From: Paracoccaceae bacterium
GTDB lineage: Bacteria; Pseudomonadota; Alphaproteobacteria; Rhodobacterales; Rhodobacteraceae
Direction of reading: 5' to 3'
DNA: 8,034 nucleotides
Assembly: GCA_029881635.1 (NCBI GenBank)
Contig: JAOUMG010000066.1
Location: forward strand, 1-8,034
In this document: piece after piece, positions 1-5,888 of the stretch
Position numbering within the stretch: position 1 is the first letter of the stretch
Layout: the number at the start of each line of letters is the position of its first letter
Notes under the pieces: model-generated
Told to the model about the DNA's origin: nothing
Seen by the model: the letters and a program-made list of their open reading frames with translations, nothing else
The model's database searches: none
Made by a program: the position numbers and the translations under genes

Positions 1-2
1 AT

Positions 3-80
3 GCGGTCAAAGGCGATGCAAAGCAGGGGCGACAGACCGAAGTGATTGGTGAATTGGGTTTGGGGGAAATCGGATGGTAA
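3..80 (+). other. Possible tail of an upstream reading frame
   Basis: The third forward frame is open from the window edge to a TAA at 78-80 and would end in residues EIGW. If it is real, it is the last 25 codons of a gene to the left and overlaps the cbiB start by seven bases (ATGGTAA at 74-80). I recognise no family. An open stretch of 78 bases occurs easily by chance and its third-position GC is not striking, so this is weak. The same bases could instead be the leader between cbiB and a divergent gene off the left edge. Confidence 0.2.
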
Positions 81-1015
81 CGGCGGTGATCGTGCTGGTG
101 GCATTGGGGCTGGATGCGCTGATTGGTTGGCCGAAGTGGCTTTACCGGATGATCGGGCATCCCGTTACCTGGATCGGTGCCCTGATCGGGCGGTTGGATC
201 GCTGGCTTAATCTTGAAGATACGGGCGACAAGGAAAGACGGCTGGCGGGTATTGTCGCTGCCTTGACCGTCATTGGCCTGTCGGTGGAATCTGCATGGCT
301 GATCAGTTGGCTGTTGCCGAATGGGTGGACTGGTGTACTTTTTGCCGGGATTCTGGCCTGGCCGATGATCGCCATGCGCTCAATGCACGACCATGTGGCT
401 GACGTTGCAGGCCCGCTGAAAGACCATGATCTGCCTGCCGCACGTCAGGCAGTGGCGATGATCGTAGGACGGGATGCATCAGTACTGGACGAAGCCGGGG
501 TGGCGCGGGCAGCATTGGAAAGCCTGGCCGAAAATACGTCGGACGGCATCGTGGCCCCTGTGTTCTGGGGTGTGATTTTCGGCCTGCCAGGTCTTATCGG
601 TTACAAGGCGATCAACACCCTGGATTCGATGATCGGCCACCGGACACCGAAATACGAAGCTTTTGGATGGGCGTCGGCCCGGATCGATGATCTGGCCAAT
701 TTCATCCCGGCCCGTCTGACCGGCCTGATCTTTGCACTGGTATCGACCAAGCCGAAAACCGCGCTGACAGTCATGTGGGCAGACGCGCGCAAGCATCGGT
801 CGCCCAATGCGGGCTGGCCAGAGGCGGCGCTGGCGGGCGCTTTGGACGTTCGCCTGTCGGGTCCGCGCGCCTATGCAGACGGGATGACTAATGAACCATG
901 GGTCAATAGCACCGCTTCTGATCCCCGCCCGCAAGATATCGAGCGGGGCCTCGGCCTTTACCGAATGGCGATGCTGGCCATTGCCCTCATCGTGGCACTA
1001 TGCGTGCTGGCCTGA
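74..1015 (+). CDS. cbiB: Adenosylcobinamide-phosphate synthase CbiB (CobD in aerobic-pathway naming)
   Basis: An integral inner-membrane enzyme that attaches the (R)-1-amino-2-propanol phosphate arm to the f-propionate of adenosylcobyric acid, giving adenosylcobinamide phosphate. The 313 residues match the usual family length. Conserved blocks visible are IGWPKWLYRMIGHPV near residues 17-31, GRDASVLDEAGVARAALES at 132-150, SLAENTSDGIVAPVFW at 150-165, and INTLDSMIGHRTPKY at 180-194 followed by ARIDDLANFIPARLT. RSPNAGWPEAALAGAL (242-257) is another family signature. Hydrophobic segments lie near 2-17, 57-80, 85-104, 160-177, 210-226 and 296-312. The ATG at 74 follows a G-rich GGGGGA (62-67) at usable spacing and begins directly with the first membrane helix. 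BluB follows 118 bases downstream on the same strand. The family call is firm; the exact start is slightly less so. Confidence 0.96.
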   Translation: MVTAVIVLVALGLDALIGWPKWLYRMIGHPVTWIGALIGRLDRWLNLEDTGDKERRLAGIVAALTVIGLSVESAWLISWLLPNGWTGVLFAGILAWPMIAMRSMHDHVADVAGPLKDHDLPAARQAVAMIVGRDASVLDEAGVARAALESLAENTSDGIVAPVFWGVIFGLPGLIGYKAINTLDSMIGHRTPKYEAFGWASARIDDLANFIPARLTGLIFALVSTKPKTALTVMWADARKHRSPNAGWPEAALAGALDVRLSGPRAYADGMTNEPWVNSTASDPRPQDIERGLGLYRMAMLAIALIVALCVLA

Positions 1016-1133
1016 TAACTTGGGGCGGAATATATGAGGATGCCCGCCATTTCGGCAAACTATCCTGCGAGGACGGGTCGCTTGGATGCCATCCTCCTCA
1101 GTATGAAATCGCTCAATCAGGTAGGATGATGTA
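1016..1133 (+). other. cbiB-bluB intergenic region with short inverted repeats
   Basis: This gap holds several short inverted repeats: GAGGATG (1036-1042) is complementary to CATCCTC (1090-1096), TCCT/AGGA flank GCG at 1063-1073, and GGATG/CATCC flank one base at 1084-1094. There is no U-rich tract after any of them, so none is a convincing intrinsic terminator. There is no cobalamin riboswitch signature. The gap is long enough for a separate bluB promoter, but I could not place convincing -35 and -10 boxes. Confidence 0.4.
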
Positions 1134-1757
1134 ATGGAATTCACTGCTGATGATGCGGAGGCGCTAACAAAAGTTTTGCGTTGGCGTCGGGACGTCCGGC
1201 ATTTTCGGAGTGATCCGGTGCCGGAAACCACGATGGGCCGTTTGCGCGATGCCATGGCGCTGGCGCCATCGGTGGGTAATGCCCGTCCCTGGCGGGTGCT
1301 GCGCGTACAAAATTCGGGGTTGCGCAATTCAGTTCGTCTGGAGTTTGAACGTTGCAATGCCGCCGCCGCCGCTGAATATGACGAGGAAACCAGATCGGAA
1401 TATTCGGCGCTGAAACTGGCGGGTCTGGCAGCAGCCCCCGAGCATCTTGCAATTTTTACCGCCACCGATCCGGCTGCGGGTCGCCGCCTGGGCCGCCGCA
1501 CGATGCCTGAGACGCTGCACCAGCCCACCGCGATGGCGATTCACACGCTATGGCTGGCTGCCAGGGCAGAAAACCTGGGGCTGGGAATGGTGTCAATCCT
1601 TGAGCCTGCAAGGATGGAGCGGATCTTTGACGTTCCTGAAAGCTGGGAATTTTCTGCATACATATGCCTTGGATGGCCAGAGTTCACTGATGATACACCG
1701 TTGCTGCACCGGGTGGGTTGGCAGAAAAACCAGCCGACCGAATGGATGGAAAGATAG
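1134..1757 (+). CDS. bluB: 5,6-dimethylbenzimidazole synthase BluB
   Basis: An oxygen-dependent, nitroreductase-fold enzyme that cannibalises reduced FMN to make 5,6-dimethylbenzimidazole, the lower axial ligand base of cobalamin, in the cytoplasm. The 207 residues span the whole family fold. The diagnostic RRDVRHF (residues 18-24) contains Asp20, which corresponds to the essential aspartate of characterised BluB proteins. APSVGNARPWRVLRV (44-58) is the flavin-binding segment. GLGMVSIL (149-156) contains Ser154, matching the second BluB-specific residue. These separate it from ordinary nitroreductases. The ATG at 1134 is preceded by AGGA at 1123-1126 with a seven-base spacer. It is cotranscribable with cbiB but is separated by 118 bases, so independent expression is possible. 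It converges on cobQ. Oxygen dependence agrees with the aerobic cob genes here. Confidence 0.95.
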   Translation: MEFTADDAEALTKVLRWRRDVRHFRSDPVPETTMGRLRDAMALAPSVGNARPWRVLRVQNSGLRNSVRLEFERCNAAAAAEYDEETRSEYSALKLAGLAAAPEHLAIFTATDPAAGRRLGRRTMPETLHQPTAMAIHTLWLAARAENLGLGMVSILEPARMERIFDVPESWEFSAYICLGWPEFTDDTPLLHRVGWQKNQPTEWMER

Positions 1758-1784
1758 ATAGCGGCTGCGGCGCCAATTACCCCA

Positions 1785-3230
1785 CTACCGGGCGACTGAA
1801 AGCATCCCTGCCACGTCCAGATTGGCTTCCATATGATCGGCAAGCGCATCCAGTGTCGTTTCAACCGCCGCCCCATAACTGGTCGAGGCAGAGGCACCAA
1901 GATGGGCGAGAAAGGCCGCGCGAAAATCGTCGCCAGTGAACATGCCGTGCAGATAACTGCCCACGATGCGGCCGTCGGCAGACGTGGCCCCTTCGGGCAT
2001 ACCGGCAACCGTCGCAAACGGCCTTGAACAAGCCGGACCTTGGGTTTTACCGATGTGGATCTCATAGCCGTTCATGTTTGCACCGGTGGCGGCATGGACA
2101 GCCTCGATGCGGGTCAGGCTTTTGTCGGGCGTCATCACCGTGGTGACATCAAGATGCCCGAGCCCAGGGGTTTCACCTGCCGGGCCCTCTATTCCGTCGG
2201 GGTCGGTAATGCTGTGGCCCAGCATTTGATAGCCGCCGCAGATGCCCAGAACGTGCCCGCCCCTGCGGACATGGGCGGCAAGGTCGATGTCCCAGCCTTG
2301 TTCGCGCAGATATGCCAGATCGCCACGCGTGGATTTGGACCCCGGCAGGATAACCAGACGCGTATCTCCGGGAATAGTTTCGCCCGCGCGAACCATGGTC
2401 AGGCTGACCGAAGGCTCAAGTTTCAGCGGGTCAAGGTCGTCGAAATTGGCAATGCGGGAAAGGACGAGGCAGGCAATTTTCAGCGGCCCGCCACCGGTAG
2501 CGTCCCCAATGTCCAATGCATCCTCTGCCGGCAGTTTGGCCGCCTGCGGGAAATACGGTAGCACGCCAAACCCGCACCACCCTGTGAGTGTCTCAATCAG
2601 CCGATAGCCATCATCGAAAAGGGTTGGGTCGCCGCGAAATTTGTTGATAACGAAGCCAGCGATCATCTTCGCATCTTCCGGATCCAGCACTGCCTGCGTC
2701 CCGACGATCTGGGCAATCACGCCGCCTCTGTCGATGTCACCTGCAAGTATGACGGGCACATTGGCGGCGCGCGCAAAGCCCATGTTGGCGATGTCATCCT
2801 TGCGCAGGTTCACCTCGGCTGGGCTGCCGGCCCCCTCGACAATGATGATATCATGGGCGGCCTTCAGGCGGTTGAAGCTGTCGAGCACTGAAAGCAGAAG
2901 TTGCGGTTTCAGGGCGGAATAGTCTCTTGCACGAACCGTTGTCAGCCTTTTGCCCTGCACGACGACTTGCGCCCCGGTATCGGTTTCTGGCTTGAGTAGA
3001 ACCGGATTCATGTCGGTATGGGGCTCCAGACCGCAAGCGAGCGCCTGAAGCGCCTGTGCGCGACCGATTTCGCCGCCATCCACGGTGACAGCGGCATTGT
3101 TCGACATGTTTTGAGGCTTGAACGGTGCAACGGAAAGGCCCCGGCGTTTTGCAACACGACAGAGCCCCGCGACGAGCAGCGACTTACCGACATTGGACCC
3201 GGCGCCCTGAATCATCAACGCCCGCGTCAT
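1785..3230 (-). CDS. cobQ: Cobyric acid synthase CobQ (glutamine-hydrolysing)
   Basis: Amidates side chains b, d, e and g of adenosylcobyrinic acid a,c-diamide, using glutamine and ATP, to make adenosylcobyric acid. The 481 residues fit the family. The N-terminal ATP-dependent half has the P-loop-like [10 protein letters not shown] (8-17), [11 protein letters not shown] (37-47), [11 protein letters not shown] (132-142) and AGDIDRGGV (163-171). The C-terminal class I glutamine amidotransferase half has [11 protein letters not shown] (294-304), the nucleophile elbow [11 protein letters not shown] with Cys331, and SYLHGMF with His428. An in-frame ATG exists 22 codons upstream, but I chose 3230: MTRALMIQG is the typical CobQ beginning, and this ATG forms a four-base ATGA overlap with the HAD gene stop, which suggests translational coupling. 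It is the last gene of the minus-strand operon and converges with bluB across a 27-base gap with no clear terminator. Confidence 0.96.
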   Translation of the reverse strand: MTRALMIQGAGSNVGKSLLVAGLCRVAKRRGLSVAPFKPQNMSNNAAVTVDGGEIGRAQALQALACGLEPHTDMNPVLLKPETDTGAQVVVQGKRLTTVRARDYSALKPQLLLSVLDSFNRLKAAHDIIIVEGAGSPAEVNLRKDDIANMGFARAANVPVILAGDIDRGGVIAQIVGTQAVLDPEDAKMIAGFVINKFRGDPTLFDDGYRLIETLTGWCGFGVLPYFPQAAKLPAEDALDIGDATGGGPLKIACLVLSRIANFDDLDPLKLEPSVSLTMVRAGETIPGDTRLVILPGSKSTRGDLAYLREQGWDIDLAAHVRRGGHVLGICGGYQMLGHSITDPDGIEGPAGETPGLGHLDVTTVMTPDKSLTRIEAVHAATGANMNGYEIHIGKTQGPACSRPFATVAGMPEGATSADGRIVGSYLHGMFTGDDFRAAFLAHLGASASTSYGAAVETTLDALADHMEANLDVAGMLSVAR

Positions 3231-3838
3231 TCTGCAATCCCAAGGAAAGTCGGCAACCGGTGCCGAGTTTGGTCTGTGAAATAGAAGGTCTGCCAACCGC
3301 GCTTGCGGGCCGCCATCACATTCGCTTCGGCATCATCAATGAGAAGAAGCCTTTCAGATGGCAGGCCTGACCAGTCTTCGATCTGCTGAAAGAAACTCGC
3401 ATCAGGTTTGCGTTTGCCCATGGGGCCAGCCGCGAACATCTTCTTCATGTACTTGCTGTAGCCCATATCGTCCCAGATGTACCGGGCACGGTGCGCTTCG
3501 TTGTTTGTTGCGATGACAGAGGGTGGGCGGGTAGCCATGAGCCAGCTCAAAACTTCTTCGTCCGCTTTTGCATCCTTTTCGAGCCAGTAGGTCAGAACTT
3601 GTTCCGGGCTGAGTGTGACATGAAAAGCCTTGATCCATTGCGCCAGCAGGTCAAGCAAGTCGCGTTTTCCGATCAACACGTCATGGAATCTGCCAGAATG
3701 GAAGATGAACTGTTCGAAGTCTTGCACAGAGGCGCCGATATCTGTCTCGAAACTCTGGTGCCAGACAAATTCACCTTTCACAATATTGCGGTTCAAAACA
3801 CCGTCGAAATCCCATGCGATGATCTCGATTTCCGGCAC
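3227..3838 (-). CDS. HAD-superfamily hydrolase of unknown substrate within the cob operon
   Basis: A 203-residue haloacid-dehalogenase-fold protein, most likely a cytoplasmic phosphatase. Motif I is WDFDGVL (residues 9-15) with nucleophile Asp10 and acid/base Asp12. Motif II is IATNN with Thr111. Motif III is GKRKPD (141-146), probably Lys144. Motif IV is LLIDDAEAN (165-173) with Asp168 and Asp169. The stretch of about 85 residues between motifs I and II is mostly helical in character and fits a C1 cap, which usually means a small-molecule substrate. The start is GTG at 3838, nine bases after the Lin0512 stop, with only a weak GAG-type ribosome site. Its stop overlaps the cobQ start by four bases. 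The context suggests a B12-related phosphate ester or a housekeeping role. The catalytic set is complete, so an active enzyme is expected, but the substrate cannot be read from sequence. Confidence 0.88.
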   Translation of the reverse strand: MPEIEIIAWDFDGVLNRNIVKGEFVWHQSFETDIGASVQDFEQFIFHSGRFHDVLIGKRDLLDLLAQWIKAFHVTLSPEQVLTYWLEKDAKADEEVLSWLMATRPPSVIATNNEAHRARYIWDDMGYSKYMKKMFAAGPMGKRKPDASFFQQIEDWSGLPSERLLLIDDAEANVMAARKRGWQTFYFTDQTRHRLPTFLGIAE

Positions 3839-3847
3839 AGTCGTTTC

Positions 3848-4192
3848 TCAGCCCTGATACGGCAAGAAAGCCTCGACGGCGGCGGTGGCGATCACGATCA
3901 CATTTCCGCTGTCGGGGTTGGTGACATTCAGCCCACCAAACGTGGCTTTGACGGTTGCCGTACCACGGGGAAGGCCGGTCGCGAGCGCAGTGGTATCGAT
4001 GGCTGTAGGATCTTGCACGCCAACTGTCACCTGAACGCGCATCTTGCCTGGGCTGATCCCCAATGCATCGAACATCGGGATTGCTGAATGGCGGATCGCA
4101 TCCTCGATCGCGCGCCGTGCAGCTTTTTGATAGTCTTGCCCGTATTGGTCATTTCCCATGCCCATTTCTATGATGAAACGCTGGTCGGTCAT
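3848..4192 (-). CDS. Lin0512 family protein, downstream paralogue
   Basis: A 114-residue soluble protein of the Lin0512 family, whose function is not established as far as I know. Visible family features are IIEMGMGNDQ near residues 7-16, DYQKAARRAIEDAIRH (20-35), MRVQVTVGVQDP (51-62), and a closing GGLNVTNPDSGNVIVIATAA. There is no signal peptide, membrane helix or cysteine cluster. It is a clear paralogue of the gene immediately upstream, sharing E-(M/F)-GMG, DY-x2-AA-x-RA-x2-DA, GVQ-(D/E)-P and GGL-x-V-x2-P, but it has diverged strongly elsewhere. That pattern fits an old duplication giving two subunits of one complex rather than recent copying. Its ATG at 4192 overlaps the paralogue's stop as ATGA, so coupled, near-stoichiometric expression is likely. 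Position between cobO and cobQ suggests a B12-linked role by inference only. Confidence 0.85.
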   Translation of the reverse strand: MTDQRFIIEMGMGNDQYGQDYQKAARRAIEDAIRHSAIPMFDALGISPGKMRVQVTVGVQDPTAIDTTALATGLPRGTATVKATFGGLNVTNPDSGNVIVIATAAVEAFLPYQG

Positions 4193-4539
4193 CCCGCTGC
4201 CCCCAGATCGAGAGATATGGAAATCGCCACATTGGCAATCACGGTCGGCTTGCCGCCATCCGGACGCGAAACATCCAAGCCCCCCTTGACCGCGGTCACC
4301 TTTGGCTGACCGTAGGGGAACACCGCGATAATCTTGTCAACATCGACCTGCCCAGGCTCTTGCACACCGATTTCAACGTCAATCAGCATGTCTTGTTTGC
4401 CCCGGCCGAACAACTCGGCCAAATTGATCGAGTTATGCCATAATGCGTCTTTGACAGCGCGGATCGCAGCCTCGGTATAATCCTGGCGGCGCAGGCTGGT
4501 GCCCATGCCGAATTCGGTCAGCAGGCGTTTTCGAGCCAT
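4189..4539 (-). CDS. Lin0512 family protein, upstream paralogue
   Basis: A 116-residue soluble protein of the same uncharacterised family as the next gene. Motifs are LLTEFGMGTS (residues 6-15), DYTEAAIRAVKDALWH (20-35), MLIDVEIGVQEP (51-62), FPYGQPKVTAVKGGLDVSRP (74-93), and VIANVAISISL. The predicted pattern of an N-terminal strand, a helix, and a strand-rich C-terminal half is shared by both copies. The ATG at 4539 overlaps the cobO stop by one base (TAATG), a classic coupled-translation junction, so it is the second cistron of the cobO operon. It carries a few more charged residues in its middle segment (RGKQD) than the partner. I see no catalytic signature; conserved acidic, histidine and GMG positions could bind metal or a cofactor, but that is a guess. 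Confidence 0.85.
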   Translation of the reverse strand: MARKRLLTEFGMGTSLRRQDYTEAAIRAVKDALWHNSINLAELFGRGKQDMLIDVEIGVQEPGQVDVDKIIAVFPYGQPKVTAVKGGLDVSRPDGGKPTVIANVAISISLDLGAAG

Positions 4540-5171
4540 TAGAATTCAACCCCTTTCTGCCCCTTAATACCTGACCTGAACGGGTGTTTGATTAATGTCA
4601 TTTCCGTCACAAGATCGGCGATCTCGATCAGTTCCTCTTTGGCGTTGCGACCTGTCAGCACAACGTGGGTCATTGCGGGCTTTTCCGTCTTCAGGAACGT
4701 TACGACTTCGCCAATGTCCAAATAGTCATAGCGTAGCGCAATGTTGATCTCATCCAGCAGCACCATCTTGTTGCGTTCGTCGCGGATCAGGTCTTTGGCT
4801 TTTTCCCAACCCTTCTGGGCCGCAGCTATATCGCGGGTTTTGTCCTGCGTTTCCCAGGTAAATCCTTCTCCCATCGCGTAGAACTGGCAGAGATGGCTGA
4901 AATTCGCCTCGATAAGAGTGCGTTCGCCAGTAGACCAGGCGCCCTTGATGAACTGGACGACTGCAGAAGGCATTTCATGGGCGATGCAGCGCAGAATCAT
5001 TCCGAAGCCGGACGAACTTTTGCCCTTGCCCGCGCCGGTATGTACGATGATCAGACCCTTTTCGCCCTCTTTCGTGGCCATGATCTTATCCCGCGCGGCT
5101 TTCTTCTTGGCCATCTTATTGGCATGGCGGGCTGCATCTGCCGCAGGATCGGTCGCTTTCGGTGCTGTCAT
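4539..5171 (-). CDS. cobO: Corrinoid ATP:cob(I)alamin adenosyltransferase CobO (CobA/BtuR type)
   Basis: Transfers the 5'-deoxyadenosyl group of ATP to the reduced cobalt of cob(I)yrinic acid a,c-diamide and other corrinoids, in the cytoplasm, right after cobalt insertion and reduction. The 210 residues fit the CobO family. The modified P-loop HTGAGKGKSS is at 44-53, GEGFTWETQD at 101-110, LLDEINIALRYDYL at 138-151, LTGRNA at 172-177, and the conserved tail HPFRSGIKGQKGVEF at 196-210. The lysine- and alanine-rich N-terminus KMAKKKAARDKIMATK (19-34) is typical of alphaproteobacterial CobO, which supports the ATG at 5171. Upstream on the minus strand are AAGGAG (5183-5188) at 11 bases and a closer GGAAGG, either able to serve as ribosome site. 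It is the first gene of the minus-strand operon and diverges from the riboswitch-controlled operon. Confidence 0.96.
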   Translation of the reverse strand: MTAPKATDPAADAARHANKMAKKKAARDKIMATKEGEKGLIIVHTGAGKGKSSSGFGMILRCIAHEMPSAVVQFIKGAWSTGERTLIEANFSHLCQFYAMGEGFTWETQDKTRDIAAAQKGWEKAKDLIRDERNKMVLLDEINIALRYDYLDIGEVVTFLKTEKPAMTHVVLTGRNAKEELIEIADLVTEMTLIKHPFRSGIKGQKGVEF

Positions 5172-5186
5172 GGTCCCTTCCGCTCC

Positions 5187-5215
5187 TTGACAAGGGGGTG
5201 CGTCATGCCTCAGGT
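5187..5215 (+). promoter_or_regulatory. Candidate promoter for the riboswitch transcript
   Basis: A perfect -35 hexamer TTGACA lies at 5187-5192. A 17-base spacer would put the -10 element at 5210-5215 (TCAGGT), which is a poor match to consensus. The predicted transcription start would be about 5221-5223, exactly where the first helix of the riboswitch begins (5222). The positional agreement is the main support. The -35 box overlaps the sequence that, on the other strand, encodes the cobO ribosome binding site. Confidence 0.4.
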
Positions 5216-5221
5216 GAAGCG

Positions 5222-5419
5222 GCGCTGGTTCCTGTCATATGGCAGGCGAAGAGGGAATGCGACAGGGGTTGCGACCAAAGGGTCATCAATTCCGAAGTGC
5301 AGCCGCCCCCGCGACCGTGACCGGAGAGGTCTTTCCAAGCCACTGGCAATTGCCGGGAAGGGGGAAAGGCCGACGGGGTTTGCGCCCCGACATCCGCAAG
5401 CCGGGAGACCTGCCAGCGC
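5222..5419 (+). ncRNA. Cobalamin riboswitch aptamer
   Basis: A plus-strand cis-regulatory RNA that binds a cobalamin and lowers expression of the downstream genes when B12 is sufficient. The closing P1 helix is perfect over seven pairs: GCGCTGG (5222-5228) with CCAGCGC (5413-5419). Conserved blocks appear in order: GGTTCCTGT (5227-5235), AGGGAATGC (5252-5260), the B12 box region GCAGCCGCCCCCGCGACCG (5299-5317) followed by TGA, GCCACTG (5339-5345), GGGAAGG (5355-5361), and GCCGGGAGACCTGCC (5400-5414). The variable arm forms a hairpin CGGGG/CCCCG (5374-5378/5385-5389). The orientation points to DUF1636, cobW and cobN, not to cobO. The DNA of this element must also contain or adjoin the promoter of the divergent cobO operon. 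Confidence 0.95.
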
Positions 5420-5432
5420 GAAAGACGTGACG

Positions 5433-5505
5433 GCGGACGGGGTGTTCCGCGACCGGCTCGGGTATCATTGGATTACCCCCGCAGGCTCTGCCCCCCGTAT
5501 TCCGC
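5433..5505 (+). promoter_or_regulatory. Leader with competing hairpins, likely riboswitch expression platform
   Basis: Two mutually exclusive pairings share the strand GCGGA (5433-5437). The local one is with TCCGC at 5446-5450. The long-range one runs GCGG/CCGC (5433-5436/5502-5505) and ACGGGG/CCCCGT (5437-5442/5493-5498) with a three-base bulge. Inside the long-range loop are two small hairpins, GGGTA/TACCC (5460-5464/5474-5478) and GCAG/CTGC (5481-5484/5488-5491). No run of U residues follows, so this does not look like a simple intrinsic terminator. The long-range stem ends nine bases before the ribosome site, which favours translational control or Rho-dependent control. This is read by eye, not by energy folding. 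Confidence 0.4.
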
Positions 5506-5510
5506 AAAAC

Positions 5511-5518
5511 AAAAGGAT
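5511..5518 (+). promoter_or_regulatory. Ribosome binding site of the DUF1636 gene
   Basis: AAAAGGAT contains an AGGA core (5514-5517) ten bases before a GTG at 5528. It decides the start: an earlier in-frame TTG at 5468 would add 20 residues read from the structured riboswitch leader, whereas the GTG gives a protein beginning at the family's conserved LHVCTTC. Confidence 0.7.
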
Positions 5519-5527
5519 CGGGCGAAA

Positions 5528-5887
5528 GTGACTGTTTTCTTGCATGTCTGTACCACCTGCCGCATGGGGCAGCCGATCCCCGACGAGGATATCCGCCCAG
5601 GCGCCCGGCTACTGGCCGCGCTGGAAGAGGCGGGCGCCCCCGAGGGTGTGCGTATCGTGCCGGTTGAATGCCTTTCGGCTTGCGATCATGGGTGCAACGT
5701 CGCCCTGACAGGTCCCGGACGCTGGTCCTATGTGTATCGCGGCATGAACCCTGACACCCATGTCGCCGATATTCTGGCTGGCGCAGCGGCCTATGCCGCA
5801 ACGAGCGACGGCCTGGTTCCCTGGCGTGAACGCCCGGTTATTTTCCGCAAGCAATCGCTTGCCCGTATTCCCCCCATGGAGATCTGA
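5528..5887 (+). CDS. DUF1636 family cysteine-rich small protein
   Basis: A 119-residue soluble protein of the DUF1636 family, without an established function that I know of. It begins FLHVCTTCR, with Cys8 and Cys11, and has a second cluster CLSACDHGC with Cys48, Cys52 and Cys56, followed by NVALTGPGRWSYVYRG. The spacing, CxxC then about 36 residues then C-x3-C-x3-C, and the size resemble thioredoxin-fold [2Fe-2S] proteins or metal-binding small proteins; that is inference. The GTG start at 5528 is set by the AGGA ribosome site. It is the first gene after the cobalamin riboswitch, with cobW one base after its stop, so it is controlled by B12 and very likely translated together with cobW. Plausible jobs are cobalt handling, or electron supply for the cobalt reduction that must precede adenosylation. 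The C-terminal stretch VPWRERPVIFRK (97-108) is basic. Confidence 0.85.
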   Translation: MTVFLHVCTTCRMGQPIPDEDIRPGARLLAALEEAGAPEGVRIVPVECLSACDHGCNVALTGPGRWSYVYRGMNPDTHVADILAGAAAYAATSDGLVPWRERPVIFRKQSLARIPPMEI

Positions 5888-5888
5888 A

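Noticed and set aside
1063..1073. TCCTGCGAGGA as a terminator after cbiB
   Set aside because: The stem has only four pairs and no U-tract follows.
998..1528. A 176-codon minus-strand open frame across the cbiB-bluB gap and the bluB start
   Set aside because: It is serine/arginine-rich with no motif and lies antisense to the conserved bluB flavin-binding region.
1134..1757. Annotation of bluB as a generic nitroreductase
   Set aside because: The RRD motif with Asp20 and the GMVS motif with Ser154 are specific to BluB, and the locus is a B12 cluster.
1758..1784. Bidirectional terminator between convergent bluB and cobQ
   Set aside because: The 27-base gap contains only a GGCGCC palindrome and no stable hairpin with a U-tract on either strand.
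2040..2561. A 173-codon plus-strand open frame opposite cobQ
   Set aside because: It is antisense to conserved CobQ motifs and is explained by codon bias on the other strand.
3231..3296. Upstream start for cobQ adding 22 residues
   Set aside because: The extension lies within the HAD coding region and is not CobQ-like; the ATG at 3230 overlaps the HAD stop as ATGA and begins with the family consensus.
3491..4087. A 198-codon plus-strand open frame opposite the HAD gene and the downstream Lin0512 gene
   Set aside because: It spans two well-supported minus-strand genes and has no recognisable motif.
4893..5531. A 212-codon plus-strand open frame covering the cobO 5' part and the riboswitch
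   Set aside because: It runs antisense to a clearly identified cobO and through the structured aptamer; the translation resembles no protein family.
5760..5888. Upstream start for cobW adding 43 residues
   Set aside because: The extension overlaps the DUF1636 gene in another frame, and the ATG at 5889 has a good ribosome site and the expected N-terminus.
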